DNA from: Deinococcus ruber
GTDB taxonomy: Bacteria; Deinococcota; Deinococci; Deinococcales; Deinococcaceae
Direction of reading: 5' to 3'
Length of the DNA: 39,237 bases
Assembly: GCF_014648095.1 (NCBI RefSeq)
Contig: NZ_BMQL01000042.1
Span: 1-39,237, forward strand
Below, piece after piece: positions 30,890 to 39,237 of this stretch. Within the stretch, counting starts at the first letter, position 1, and every line of letters begins with the position of its first letter. A program made the translations under genes and the position numbers. Below the pieces are notes generated by a model that saw only the letters and a list, made by a program, of their open reading frames with translations, made no database searches and was not told where the DNA came from.

Positions 30890-32992
30890 ATGAAGATGTT
30901 TTCCTTTCGGGGTCCTGTAGCGGCGGCTTTTCTCAGTGCGGTTCTGGTTGCCTGTCCACAGCCGTCGTCGCCCGGTGACGCGCTGGAAGGCCAGGCGATC
31001 ACACTTGGCTACGACCTTGACCTTACCTTGCAGCAGGAGTTCACCGGAAGCTGGACGGTCAGCAGCCTGCCCGACTGGCTGAGCGCCGCGCCCACCAGCG
31101 GTACCGGTCCGCTGAAGCTCGTGCTGCACGCCAAACGAAGCGCCTCGGTCTTGACGGCTGCGGCTCAGGCGGCCCTGACAGGCACGGTGCGGGTGCAGTG
31201 GCGCAGCAGCGACGACAAGCAGACGGGCGAGGCGGCGTTTCCGGTTCAGGCCGATCTGTACCGTCTTCAGGGGCAGGTAGACGTCAGCGGAACGGCTCTC
31301 GTCGCCAGCGATCTGAGTGCGGTGACGCCGATGCTGCGCGGCCTGTCGGTGGTGCCTGCCACGCCTTCCCGCGTCATCGTGACCTACCGTTCAGCGGCGG
31401 CCCGCACCTCTGCCATGCAGCAGGAACAGGGCGTTCGCAGCGCAGCGGGTCAGACCCTGACGCTGGCAACCAACGATGTCGCCGCGACCCTGGCGCGTCT
31501 GAGGCAGCAGCCGGGCGTGCAGTCGGCAGTTCCGGACGCGGTCATGAGCGCTCTGGACATGTCGCAGACCAGTGCGTCTGTTACGTCCACAGCCACCGGT
31601 ACGCAGGCACTGGCCGCGCCACTGAACCCCACCGACGAATACGCGGCTTCCCAGTGGGCTTACCGGCTGCTCGGGTATCCGGCGGTCTGGCGCGACATGC
31701 AGCAGACACCGTATACCCACGCCGTCACGGTGGCCGTGCTGGATACCGGCGTTCGCTACGATCACCCCGACCTGAAGGGCAAGCTGTATGGCCCCGGCGA
31801 CGGCGCACTCGACGTGCTGAGTTACACCCTCAACGGCCAGGGCACGGTGGCCTACAACAACGGCGACGGCGATGGCCCCGACACCGATCCCACCGACCCC
31901 GCCACGCCGGGCCGCAGCGATATCAGCCACGGTACGCACGTCACGGGTATCATCGCGGCCAACTGGGGCAGTTTTGCGCCGCCCTGCGCCACGTGTTCGG
32001 GCAGTGGCGTGGTCGGGGCGTCGTACACCGCGCCGATCAAGGTGCTGCCGATCCGGGTGCTGGATGCGCCGGGCGGCAACGGCAGCGAATCGGATATCGC
32101 CGTTGCCGTGCGCTACGCGGCGGGCGAGCCGGATGTGGTCGTGGGGGGAAAGAGCTATACCAATCCTCACCCGGCACAGATCATCAATCTGTCGCTGGGT
32201 GCGTCGTTGACCGACGCCACGCAGATCGCGGTGATGTGCGACGCCGTGGCCGAGGCGACCCGCCGGGGTGCGCTGGTGGTGGCGGCAGCGGGCAACAACG
32301 GGGGCACCAGACCGGTGTATCCGGCAGCCTGCCCCGGCGCGGTGTCGGTGGCGTCGGTATCGCTTTCCGACAGCGCCGTGCCGATGCACGCCTTTTACAG
32401 CGATCAGTACGCTCAGGTTGCGCTGAGTGCGCCGGGCGGCAATCCGTATGCCACGTACAACGGCGGCAAATTCAACGGCCAGCCGATGCCCGACGAGATT
32501 CTCTCGACCGGCTGGAACTACACCGACAACCTGCCCAGCTACGCGCTGGAAGCCGGAACCAGTCAGGCGGCCCCGCAGGTGACGGCGCTGGCCGCCCTGC
32601 TGCTGAGTAAAGGTGTGGTGGCGACTCCGGCGGCAGCGCTGGAGCGCATGACCCAGACGGCCAGCGACCTGGGTGCAGCGGGCCGAGACCCGGAGTTCGG
32701 CGCAGGGCTGATCAATCCGGCGGCGGCGCTGGGGGCGGCAGCAGTCGGCAGCAGCGTGGGCCTGAGCGTGCAGGATACGCTGGGCCGCAGCTACGCCCCG
32801 GCACTCGACGCGGTGGGGCGCTTCGACGCCTATCTGCCCGATGGCACCTTCCGGGTGGTGGCGGGCCAGGACACCAACGGCAACGGCTTCGCGGGCGAAA
32901 CAGGCGAGCCGCGCAGTGAACGCAGCGTCAGTGTTGGCCCCGCGCTCACCACGCTGAATGTGGGCACGCTGTCGCTGACGACCACTCCGTGA
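30890..32992 (+). CDS. S8-family serine peptidase (lipoprotein), first of two
   Basis: 700 residues. A lipobox ends at C22 (LVAC), so the protein is probably lipid-anchored. Next is a beta-sandwich-like region (about 30-120), a propeptide-like inhibitor region (about 130-220), and the subtilisin catalytic domain (about 250-640) with D285 (VAVLDTG), H347 (SHGTHV), the oxyanion segment AAAGNNGG and S558 (GTSQAAP). A C-terminal beta domain (about 645-700, EPRSERSVSVG) follows. The Asp-Gly-rich insert YNNGDGDGPDTDPTDPA (about 323-340) may bind calcium. It is followed 97 nt later by a second S8 lipoprotein gene. Confidence 0.95.
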   Translation: MKMFSFRGPVAAAFLSAVLVACPQPSSPGDALEGQAITLGYDLDLTLQQEFTGSWTVSSLPDWLSAAPTSGTGPLKLVLHAKRSASVLTAAAQAALTGTVRVQWRSSDDKQTGEAAFPVQADLYRLQGQVDVSGTALVASDLSAVTPMLRGLSVVPATPSRVIVTYRSAAARTSAMQQEQGVRSAAGQTLTLATNDVAATLARLRQQPGVQSAVPDAVMSALDMSQTSASVTSTATGTQALAAPLNPTDEYAASQWAYRLLGYPAVWRDMQQTPYTHAVTVAVLDTGVRYDHPDLKGKLYGPGDGALDVLSYTLNGQGTVAYNNGDGDGPDTDPTDPATPGRSDISHGTHVTGIIAANWGSFAPPCATCSGSGVVGASYTAPIKVLPIRVLDAPGGNGSESDIAVAVRYAAGEPDVVVGGKSYTNPHPAQIINLSLGASLTDATQIAVMCDAVAEATRRGALVVAAAGNNGGTRPVYPAACPGAVSVASVSLSDSAVPMHAFYSDQYAQVALSAPGGNPYATYNGGKFNGQPMPDEILSTGWNYTDNLPSYALEAGTSQAAPQVTALAALLLSKGVVATPAAALERMTQTASDLGAAGRDPEFGAGLINPAAALGAAAVGSSVGLSVQDTLGRSYAPALDAVGRFDAYLPDGTFRVVAGQDTNGNGFAGETGEPRSERSVSVGPALTTLNVGTLSLTTTP

Positions 32993-33089
32993 GGACAGGC
33001 TGCGCGACTCTGAATTCAACCTGACGCAACGATAAAGAGTCTTTACCGAAGTCATGGGTGTCTTCAGCCGCCACGCCGAAAGCTGAAGT

Positions 33090-34790
33090 ATGCGACGCCC
33101 GTTTCCTGCCGCCCTGTGGAGTGTGGCCCTTCTGACTGCTGGCCTGCTGGCGGGTTGTGGCCCCGATTCCACCACTCCGACCGACCCCACCACTCCGACC
33201 AATCCGGTCAATACGTACAGCGTCAGCGGCACGGTGGTGCTGCCGGGTCTGCCTGCCAGCGCCGCTTCCCTCGGCGTCGTCACCTCCAGCGCCGCTGCCT
33301 CGGTGCCCAACTGGAGCGCCCCGCACGTACCGGGCGAAGTGCTGATTCTGGGCAGCGACACGGGTACCATCACCACCACACTGTCGAGCGCCGGGCTGCG
33401 GAACGTGCAGGTAGACGCCGTGAGCGGCAGCCTTCAGCGGGTCATCACGCCCAGTGGGGAAGACGACGCGGCCTTCGCGGCGCGGCTTGCACAGGCGGGC
33501 CTGCGGGTGCAGCCCAATTATCTGTACTCGGCCCTGAGTGTGCCCAACGACCCCGGCTACCCCAGCAGCACGAATGCGGGCATCCCGATCGGAAACAACG
33601 CCTACGACCAGGATTACCTGACGCGCATCAATGCCCAGGCAGGCTGGGACGAGCTGGCCGCTGCGGGTCTGCAACCGGTGGGTGCGGTGACTGCTGTGCT
33701 CGACACCGGGATTGATGCCGGACACCCCGACCTTCAGGGCAGGCTGCTGCCCGGGTACGACTTTGGCGACAACGACAGCAATCCCGCCGAAACCACGTCC
33801 GGCGACGTGGGGCACGGCACCGAGTCGGCGGGCATCATCGGAGCCAGCACCAACAACGGCATCGGGCTGTCGGGCCTGACCTGGAGCGGGCAGAACGTGC
33901 TGCCGGTCAAGGTCTTCAGTAACTCGGGGGCCACGACCGCTGCACTCGCGAAGGGCATCGATTACGCGGTGGCGCAGGGTGCGAAGGTCATCAATATGAG
34001 CCTCGGAATCACGCTGGCACAGCTAGGAGGCACCCCCGATCCTGCGGTCACTGCGAGCATTCAGGCCGCAGTCGGCAAGAATGTGGTGCTGGTGGCGGCG
34101 GCGGGCAATACCCCCGATGAAGGGTTGTACTTTCCGGCTTCCGATCCGAATGTGCTGGCGGTGGGCGCACTTGGGCAGTCCGACACGCTGGCCTGTTACA
34201 GCGCCCGCCCCAAGTCGGGGCAGAAGGCGCTCGATCTGGTGGCCCCCGGCGGCAATGCGGGCACCGGTACCGCCAACTGCTTCAGTGGGTCCGATTACGA
34301 CATCCTGGGTCTGAACGCCAGGAGCGTGCCGAACGGCAGCCGCAGCCAGAACGGATACGGGCTGCGGGCCGGAACGAGCGAATCGGCTCCACAGGTGGCG
34401 GGCGCGGCGTCGCTGCTGCGGGCCTTCCGCAGCGACCTGAGCGCCGCCCAGATCAAGGGTACCCTGACCGGCAGTGCCAAAGCGGTGGCAGGCGGCAAGC
34501 TGCTTGATGTGGGCGCGGCAGTGCGGTTGGCGGCGGCGCTTCCGGGTACCAGCGCCCGCGCCTACAGCCTCAGCGTTCAGGCGCTTCAGGGCACCACGGT
34601 CGTCAAGACCTTCAGTGCCAACGGAACGCTGGCGGCAGGTTCCAGCAGCGCTCCTTACAACGTCGCCGGGCTGTCGGCGGGCAGCTACACGCTGGTAGCC
34701 AGCCTGAAAGTGTCGGGCCAGACGTATACCGGCAGCAGCAACGTCAGTGTCAGTGCCAACGTGGCCGACAAGACCATCGCTGCCCAGTAA
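33090..34790 (+). CDS. S8-family serine peptidase (lipoprotein), second of two
   Basis: 566 residues. Lipobox LLAGC (C23), a Thr/Pro linker with a PTDPTTPTNP repeat (about 28-40), a propeptide-like region (about 45-150), the catalytic domain (about 170-470) with D205 (VLDTGID), H242 (GHGTESAG) and S430 (GTSESAP), then a C-terminal FN3-like or carbohydrate-binding-like beta domain (about 485-566, YNVAGLSAGSYTLVASLKVSGQTYTG). It is clearly diverged from the preceding protease and is not a recent copy. The pair probably works outside the cell membrane in protein turnover or nutrition. No own promoter was clear. Confidence 0.95.
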   Translation: MRRPFPAALWSVALLTAGLLAGCGPDSTTPTDPTTPTNPVNTYSVSGTVVLPGLPASAASLGVVTSSAAASVPNWSAPHVPGEVLILGSDTGTITTTLSSAGLRNVQVDAVSGSLQRVITPSGEDDAAFAARLAQAGLRVQPNYLYSALSVPNDPGYPSSTNAGIPIGNNAYDQDYLTRINAQAGWDELAAAGLQPVGAVTAVLDTGIDAGHPDLQGRLLPGYDFGDNDSNPAETTSGDVGHGTESAGIIGASTNNGIGLSGLTWSGQNVLPVKVFSNSGATTAALAKGIDYAVAQGAKVINMSLGITLAQLGGTPDPAVTASIQAAVGKNVVLVAAAGNTPDEGLYFPASDPNVLAVGALGQSDTLACYSARPKSGQKALDLVAPGGNAGTGTANCFSGSDYDILGLNARSVPNGSRSQNGYGLRAGTSESAPQVAGAASLLRAFRSDLSAAQIKGTLTGSAKAVAGGKLLDVGAAVRLAAALPGTSARAYSLSVQALQGTTVVKTFSANGTLAAGSSSAPYNVAGLSAGSYTLVASLKVSGQTYTGSSNVSVSANVADKTIAAQ

Positions 34791-34883
34791 AGTGCCGGAT
34801 GGGCGAGGCAGAGGCGTTCGGTACCAGGGGCGTCCGGTTCCGAAGGGTCGCCTTTCCCGCAGCGTGCAGGCCCGCACTCCTGC

Positions 34884-34972
34884 TACACTCGCCCGCGATG
34901 TCCCTGCGCTCAATTCTGCTCTTCGTCTCTCTGTCTGGGCCTGTCCTGCCGGTAGGCGGTGCCTGGTGCTGA
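34884..34972 (+). CDS. Possible leaderless leader peptide (24 aa) before the LCP gene
   Basis: A TACACT -10 box (34884-34889) ends 8 nt before ATG 34898, and the frame runs 24 codons to TGA at 34970-34972 (MSLRSILLFVSLSGPVLPVG, then AWC). The peptide is hydrophobic like a short signal. It is in a different frame from the LCP gene, whose start is 95 nt further on. It could be an attenuating leader, a secreted micro-peptide or a false -10. The 276 nt between the protease and the LCP gene hold nothing else that I can support. Confidence 0.3.
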
Positions 34973-35066
34973 CGGCTGCTGTAAAAGCGGCGGTGTGTCC
35001 ACTGGCGTCACGTTTCCAGTCCAGACGTGCGGTGCATTTTCTCCCGGGCGCAGGGTGGGTGCGGCT

Positions 35067-36200
35067 GTGAGGCTGGCTCTGCTGCTCTCGGTGCTGCTGG
35101 CGGGCGTGCTGGCGCTGATTTCTCCGGCACTGCCCGCCCTGACGCGCTACGGAGCCTGGCCCCGGACTCCGGCCCACCCGCTCAATCTGCTGCTGGCAGG
35201 CGTCACGCCCAACTATCCGCCGAGCGCGGTCTGGCCCTACCCGGCCTCTCCGGAAGATTACAGCGGCCTGACCGATACCATCGTGCTGGCGCAACTCCGC
35301 GCCGATGGCAGCGTGGGCCTGCTCTCCATTCCGCGTGACACCTGGACGACGCTGCCCGGCTGGGGAGCCAGCAAGATCAATGCCTCCAACCGCCACGGGG
35401 GGCCGCAGATGCTGGTCAGTGCGGTGCAGCAACTGACCGGGCTGCACATCGACAGCTACGCCCTGCTGTCGCTCAATGCCCTTCGCGATCTGACGCAGGC
35501 GGCGGGCGGCGTGACCCTGACTGTGCCGGAAGACATGAAATACGACGACACGGCAGGCCACCTCCACATCGACCTCAAGGCCGGGCGTCAGCATCTGAGC
35601 GGCACGCAGGTCGAGGGCTTTCTGCGCTTTCGCCACGACGCGCTCGGTGACATTGGCCGCGTCACCCGCCAGCAGCTGTTCCTGGGAGCGCTGTCGGCCC
35701 AGCTTCGCAGCCCGCTGAACGTCTGGCGGCTGCCCTCGGTGGTGGCGGCCCTCGACCGCAACGCCAAAAGCGACCTGAACCGTCAGGACTTTGCGGGCAT
35801 CCTGGGGGTGGCGCTGAGGGGGCCGAAGGTCAGCACCGTGACGCTGCCGGGCGACTTCGGGCCGGGCGGCACCTGGACGCCAGACCGCGCAGGCATTCGC
35901 CGACTGGTGCAGGCACAGTTCATTGATCAGAGCGACCCGCACAACGTCAGCATCGCGCTCGTGAACATGGACGCCCCGCAGGGCAGCGCCGCCCGCCTGA
36001 AAGCACGGCTTGACGCGGCGGGGTATCAGAATGTGCAGGTGGTGTCGGAAGACCGCCACAGCTATCCGCAGACCACCATCAGCGGGCAGGCGACGGCAGC
36101 CCGCAAACTGCAATCAGAACTGGGATACGGCAGGCTCGACGCAGCAGCGGGCGCAGGTGACGCCGCATTGACGGTGCGGCTCGGCGCAGACGTGAAATAG
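35067..36200 (+). CDS. LCP-family protein (LytR-CpsA-Psr)
   Basis: 377 residues from a GTG start. The frame is open further upstream but only this start puts the membrane helix (about 3-22, LALLLSVLLAGVLALISPAL) at the N-terminus, as is normal for LCP proteins. The catalytic domain (about 35-230) shows GLTDTIVLAQL, LLSIPRDTW, KINASNRHGG, TLTVPEDMKYDD and GFLRFRHDALGDIGRVTRQQ; the Arg and Asp residues in these contact the pyrophosphate of lipid-linked glycans. LCP proteins attach such polymers to peptidoglycan. A C-terminal LytR_C-like domain is seen at about 285-345 (VSIALVNMDAPQGSAARLKARLDAAGYQNVQVV). Confidence 0.92.
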   Translation: MRLALLLSVLLAGVLALISPALPALTRYGAWPRTPAHPLNLLLAGVTPNYPPSAVWPYPASPEDYSGLTDTIVLAQLRADGSVGLLSIPRDTWTTLPGWGASKINASNRHGGPQMLVSAVQQLTGLHIDSYALLSLNALRDLTQAAGGVTLTVPEDMKYDDTAGHLHIDLKAGRQHLSGTQVEGFLRFRHDALGDIGRVTRQQLFLGALSAQLRSPLNVWRLPSVVAALDRNAKSDLNRQDFAGILGVALRGPKVSTVTLPGDFGPGGTWTPDRAGIRRLVQAQFIDQSDPHNVSIALVNMDAPQGSAARLKARLDAAGYQNVQVVSEDRHSYPQTTISGQATAARKLQSELGYGRLDAAAGAGDAALTVRLGADVK

Positions 36201-36248
36201 GGCAGGACAGAAGGCAGCAGGCGCTGAACGAGTCGGCCTTTCACCCTT

Positions 36249-36280
36249 CTGAATCGATTCAGCCTTTTATCTGCTACCCT
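36249..36280 (+). promoter_or_regulatory. Alpha-glucosidase promoter with LacI-type operator
   Basis: A perfect 14-bp palindrome CTGAATCGATTCAG (36249-36262) sits at the -35 position of a TACCCT -10 (36275-36280), which ends 6 nt before the ATG. A palindrome with central CG is the typical shape of LacI/GalR-family operators, so a sugar-responsive repressor encoded elsewhere probably controls the gene. Confidence 0.6.
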
Positions 36281-36286
36281 GGGGCC

Positions 36287-37963
36287 ATGACTTCCTCCAA
36301 CCTGAAGTGGTGGCAGAGCGGCATCATCTATCAGATCTACCCCCGCAGCTTTCAGGACAGCAGCGGCGACGGCGTGGGCGACCTGAAAGGCATCACCTCG
36401 CGCCTCGACTATCTGAGCAGCCTGGGCATTCAGGCCATCTGGCTGTCACCGATCTTTCCCAGCCCCATGAAAGATTTCGGCTACGACGTGGCCGATTACA
36501 AGGATGTCGATCCGCTGTTCGGAAACCTCGCAGACTTTGATGAACTGGTGCAGCAGGCCCACGCACGTGGCCTGAAGGTCATGCTCGATTTCGTGCCGAA
36601 TCACTCCAGCGACCTGCATCCGTGGTTTGTCGAGGCCCGCAGCAGCCGTGACAACCCCAAGCGCGACTGGTACATGTGGCGCGACCCCGCTCCAGACGGC
36701 GGTGTGCCCAACAACTGGAAGTCGTTCTTTGGCGGCGATGCCTGGACCTTCGACGAGGTGACCGGGCAGTATTACCTGCACCAGTTCGTGAGCGAGCAGC
36801 CCGAGCTGAACTGGGCCAATCCCGAAGTCCGTCAGGAGATGGCCGATACGGTGCGTTTCTGGATGCGCCGGGGCGTCGACGGCTTCCGAGTCGACGTGAT
36901 CTGGCTGCTGGGCAAAGACCCCGAGTACCGCGACGAGCCGCGCAATCCCGAGTGGCGGCCCGAGCATCCGCTGCACAACAGCCTGGAACACATCTATACC
37001 CAGGATCTGCCGATCACCCACGAGTACATCCGTGAGTTGCGGGCCGCCCTCGACGAGTTCGATGACCGCATGATGGTGGGCGAAATCTATCTGCCCATCG
37101 AGCGGCTGCTGCCCTACGCAGGCACGCCCGACGCGCCGGAATGCCACCTGCCCTTCAACTTCCACCTGATTCTGACGCCCTGGAACGCCGCCGACGTTCG
37201 CAAACTGGTGGACGAATACGACGCGGCGGTGACGCAGGCGGGCAGCTGGCCCAACTGGGTGCTCGGCAATCACGATCAGCACCGCTTTGCGACCCGTGTG
37301 GGGCGGGCGCAGTACCGGGTGGCTCAGACACTGCTGCTGACGCTGCGCGGCACGCCCACGGTGTACTACGGCGACGAGATCGGCATGGAAGACGGCCACA
37401 TCCCGCCCGACTGCATCGTCGATCCCGCCGCGCTCAATCAGCCGGAGGTGGCCGCCACTGCCGGACGCGACCCCGAGCGCACCCCGATGCAGTGGGACGC
37501 CACACCCTACGGCGGATTCATGAAGTCGGCAGCAGACGAGCAGGTGGAACCCTGGCTGCCGCTGGCCGAGAACTTCACGGCGGTCAATGTGGCAGCCCAG
37601 GAAAAAGACCCGGCCAGCGACCTGAACTACTTCCGCGCCCTGACGCGGCTGCGCGGTGAATCGGCAGCGCTCGTGCACGGCACTTATCGCAGCCTGAACG
37701 CCGGAGAAGGCGCACTGATGCAGAGTGGCCCGGGCAGCCTGACCGGAGGCAGCTATCAGAACGTGCAGGCGGGAAGCGGCGTGTTTGCCTTCCTGCGCGA
37801 GTCGGACGGCGAGCGCGTGCTGGTGCTGCTGAACTTCGGCGCAGACGACGTGCAGTTGTCGCTGCCCGAACTGGAAGGAGCGGCGCTGCTGCTCAGCAGC
37901 ATGGGCGACGGCAGTGCCGAGACCCTGCGCGGCAACGAAGCTCAGCTGTGGCGTGTGGGCTGA
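36287..37963 (+). CDS. GH13 alpha-glucosidase / oligo-1,6-glucosidase-type enzyme
   Basis: 558 residues. (beta/alpha)8 barrel with WWQSGIIYQIYPRSF at the start, catalytic nucleophile D203 (GFRVDVIW), acid/base E266 (MVGEIYL), transition-state D330 (GNHDQHR), and a C-terminal beta domain (about 460-558). This pattern fits the alpha-1,4/1,6-glucosidases of GH13 subfamilies that act on short oligosaccharides, and no signal peptide is present, so it works in the cytoplasm after uptake. Exact linkage preference cannot be read here. The start is leaderless (-10 6 nt upstream). No transporter is adjacent. Confidence 0.95.
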   Translation: MTSSNLKWWQSGIIYQIYPRSFQDSSGDGVGDLKGITSRLDYLSSLGIQAIWLSPIFPSPMKDFGYDVADYKDVDPLFGNLADFDELVQQAHARGLKVMLDFVPNHSSDLHPWFVEARSSRDNPKRDWYMWRDPAPDGGVPNNWKSFFGGDAWTFDEVTGQYYLHQFVSEQPELNWANPEVRQEMADTVRFWMRRGVDGFRVDVIWLLGKDPEYRDEPRNPEWRPEHPLHNSLEHIYTQDLPITHEYIRELRAALDEFDDRMMVGEIYLPIERLLPYAGTPDAPECHLPFNFHLILTPWNAADVRKLVDEYDAAVTQAGSWPNWVLGNHDQHRFATRVGRAQYRVAQTLLLTLRGTPTVYYGDEIGMEDGHIPPDCIVDPAALNQPEVAATAGRDPERTPMQWDATPYGGFMKSAADEQVEPWLPLAENFTAVNVAAQEKDPASDLNYFRALTRLRGESAALVHGTYRSLNAGEGALMQSGPGSLTGGSYQNVQAGSGVFAFLRESDGERVLVLLNFGADDVQLSLPELEGAALLLSSMGDGSAETLRGNEAQLWRVG

Positions 37964-37968
37964 TTAGA

Positions 37969-38838
37969 TTAGTTCCACCCACTGACGACCTTGCCAGCAG
38001 GATTTTTGATATCAGTCCAGTGAAAAATATAGGTGAATTTCCCACAGGCGTCGGCCCGATAAGCGTAAATGTATTCACCTTTTACAGTGTTTTTGTTATA
38101 GCTATTTTGCAGCTCTTGCCTTTGTATTAAGCTTATTGGAGAAGGTGTATATGCTCCACACTCTGCCCTTGGCGGCGTTGAAAACGTTTTGACAATGGTT
38201 CTGTTGTTTATGTCAACGACTCCGTATCCTGTGTGTGTAAAAAGCTCGTTGGCAGCCTGCTCTGGGTAAAGTTCATTGGAGAAATCATTTGCCGTAAGAA
38301 ATCTACGAAGAAAAAGGCCGTTATAATAAGCCACCGGGTTAAATGAGTTCTCATGTATCTTCCCGCTTATCTGATCGAATGAAAAATATCTTGTAGACAG
38401 ATAGGCTCCATCGATCAATTCTGAGGCAAACATAGAGCCTGAAGCTTCGCCGGTGTTGCTGAAATGGATGTTGCTGGAATCTCTGGGCAGCATCCACAGC
38501 ATCTTTCCGTCTCGGCCGAGACGATAGATAGCGTTTGAATACCCTGTGGCTGCAAAATTGCTTTCAACTGAAAGATAAATTCCGTTTTTGAAGAGCATTG
38601 CATCCGTGTTCGAGTCATCACCTGAATTGAGATACCTTTTAAACTTTACTCTCCCATCTTTGATAAAACTCAGATAGTGGTCACTCATAAATAATTTTTC
38701 GTTGTTGGCGCGGTCATAGATAGCGATGAATGTTCCGTCTTTGTTGCTGGCACTCAGTCTCAAAGGGGTGGCATACAGGGTGGTTCCCGAGAGTGCGAGG
38801 AGGCAGAAGACACAACGAAAACAAGTCACCCATATCAT
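37969..38838 (-). CDS. AT-rich secreted protein of foreign appearance
   Basis: 289 residues. Signal peptide MIWVTCFRCVFCLLALSGTTLYA. The mature part has repeated beta-type segments (KDGTFIAIYDRANNEKLF, HYLSFIKDGRVKFKRYL, NGIYLSVESNFAATGYSNAIYRLGRDGKMLW) like beta-propeller or WD-like blades, though no repeat family is named. Base composition and codon use (many ATA, AGA, TTA and AAA codons) differ sharply from every neighbour, a strong sign of transfer. GGAG precedes the ATG by 4 nt. Nothing else in the window has this composition. Confidence 0.8.
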   Translation of the reverse strand: MIWVTCFRCVFCLLALSGTTLYATPLRLSASNKDGTFIAIYDRANNEKLFMSDHYLSFIKDGRVKFKRYLNSGDDSNTDAMLFKNGIYLSVESNFAATGYSNAIYRLGRDGKMLWMLPRDSSNIHFSNTGEASGSMFASELIDGAYLSTRYFSFDQISGKIHENSFNPVAYYNGLFLRRFLTANDFSNELYPEQAANELFTHTGYGVVDINNRTIVKTFSTPPRAECGAYTPSPISLIQRQELQNSYNKNTVKGEYIYAYRADACGKFTYIFHWTDIKNPAGKVVSGWN

Positions 38839-38855
38839 TCATCTCCACTTCCTTT

Positions 38856-39191
<336 letters not shown>

Positions 39192-39237
39192 GGTTCTACA
39201 ACAGCTCACTCCCTATCAAACGGGGCCAACTTGATCT

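Noticed and set aside
31391..33379. A 662-codon minus-strand open frame over the first protease
   Set aside because: It is a shadow of a protease with a complete catalytic triad. No motif, promoter or ribosome-binding site was found.
34023..36113. A 696-codon open frame on the minus strand across the second protease and LCP genes
   Set aside because: It is antisense to two well-identified families and has the His/Arg/Gln-rich composition of a high-GC shadow frame.

Overview
The window looks like a chromosomal segment from a Deinococcus species other than D. radiodurans. The evidence is uniformly high GC with strong G/C third-position bias, Deinococcus-type bc-complex genes beside a class A beta-lactamase-fold gene, lipoprotein subtilases, and many genes whose start codon lies only 5-10 nt after a TANNNT -10 box. 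That last pattern fits leaderless mRNAs, which are known to be abundant in Deinococcus. The genus assignment is inferred from protein sequence and layout, not from a database search.

Layout. (1) 1-2767 is the right end of an integrated mobile element: two small cargo genes on the minus strand, a Cro/CI-like repressor with a palindromic operator array in the divergent promoter, and a tyrosine integrase ending at a tRNA-Trp gene whose 3' end is the likely attachment site. (2) 2768-6285 holds tRNA-Trp, ricT/yaaT, yebC, a DUF2330 protein and a small unknown gene. (3) 6304-9162 is a menaquinol:cytochrome c reductase operon (cytochrome c, Rieske, cytochrome b) read on the minus strand into a clear terminator. 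(4) 9442-11181 is a minus-strand unit of a NarL-type response regulator, a small Cys-rich protein and a beta-lactamase-fold hydrolase. (5) 11299-19396 carries a CvpA-like membrane protein, a YjdI-CDGSH Fe-S protein, a low-affinity iron permease-like protein, rimO, two uncharacterised genes, a degenerate Nudix protein, and the coupled ylmH-like/zapE pair. (6) 19463-24973 has small unknown genes, tRNA-Asn, the accD-accA operon, a LapA-like membrane protein and thymidine phosphorylase. (7) 25064-30787 has an M20 peptidase, small conserved proteins, the feoA-feoB-feoC iron uptake operon flanked by two copies of a small palindromic repeat, and a DUF2227 protein. (8) 30890-36200 has two tandem S8 lipoprotein proteases and an LCP-family envelope protein. 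(9) 36287-39237 has a GH13 alpha-glucosidase with a LacI-type operator, an AT-rich foreign-looking secreted protein, and a comEC remnant cut off at what may be an insertion-sequence junction.

How the genes fit together. Iron and Fe-S biology recurs (Rieske/cytochromes, YjdI-CDGSH, iron permease-like, RimO, FeoABC), but across separate transcription units. The most unusual structures are a 20-bp tandem repeat that makes two chained 7-codon leader ORFs ahead of the CDGSH gene, a tRNA-Trp whose 3' half carries non-Watson-Crick pairs consistent with replacement by phage-type integration, and a small-repeat pair bracketing feoABC, one copy of which supplies the feoC stop codon. I did not find a clearly novel multi-gene defence or biosynthetic system.
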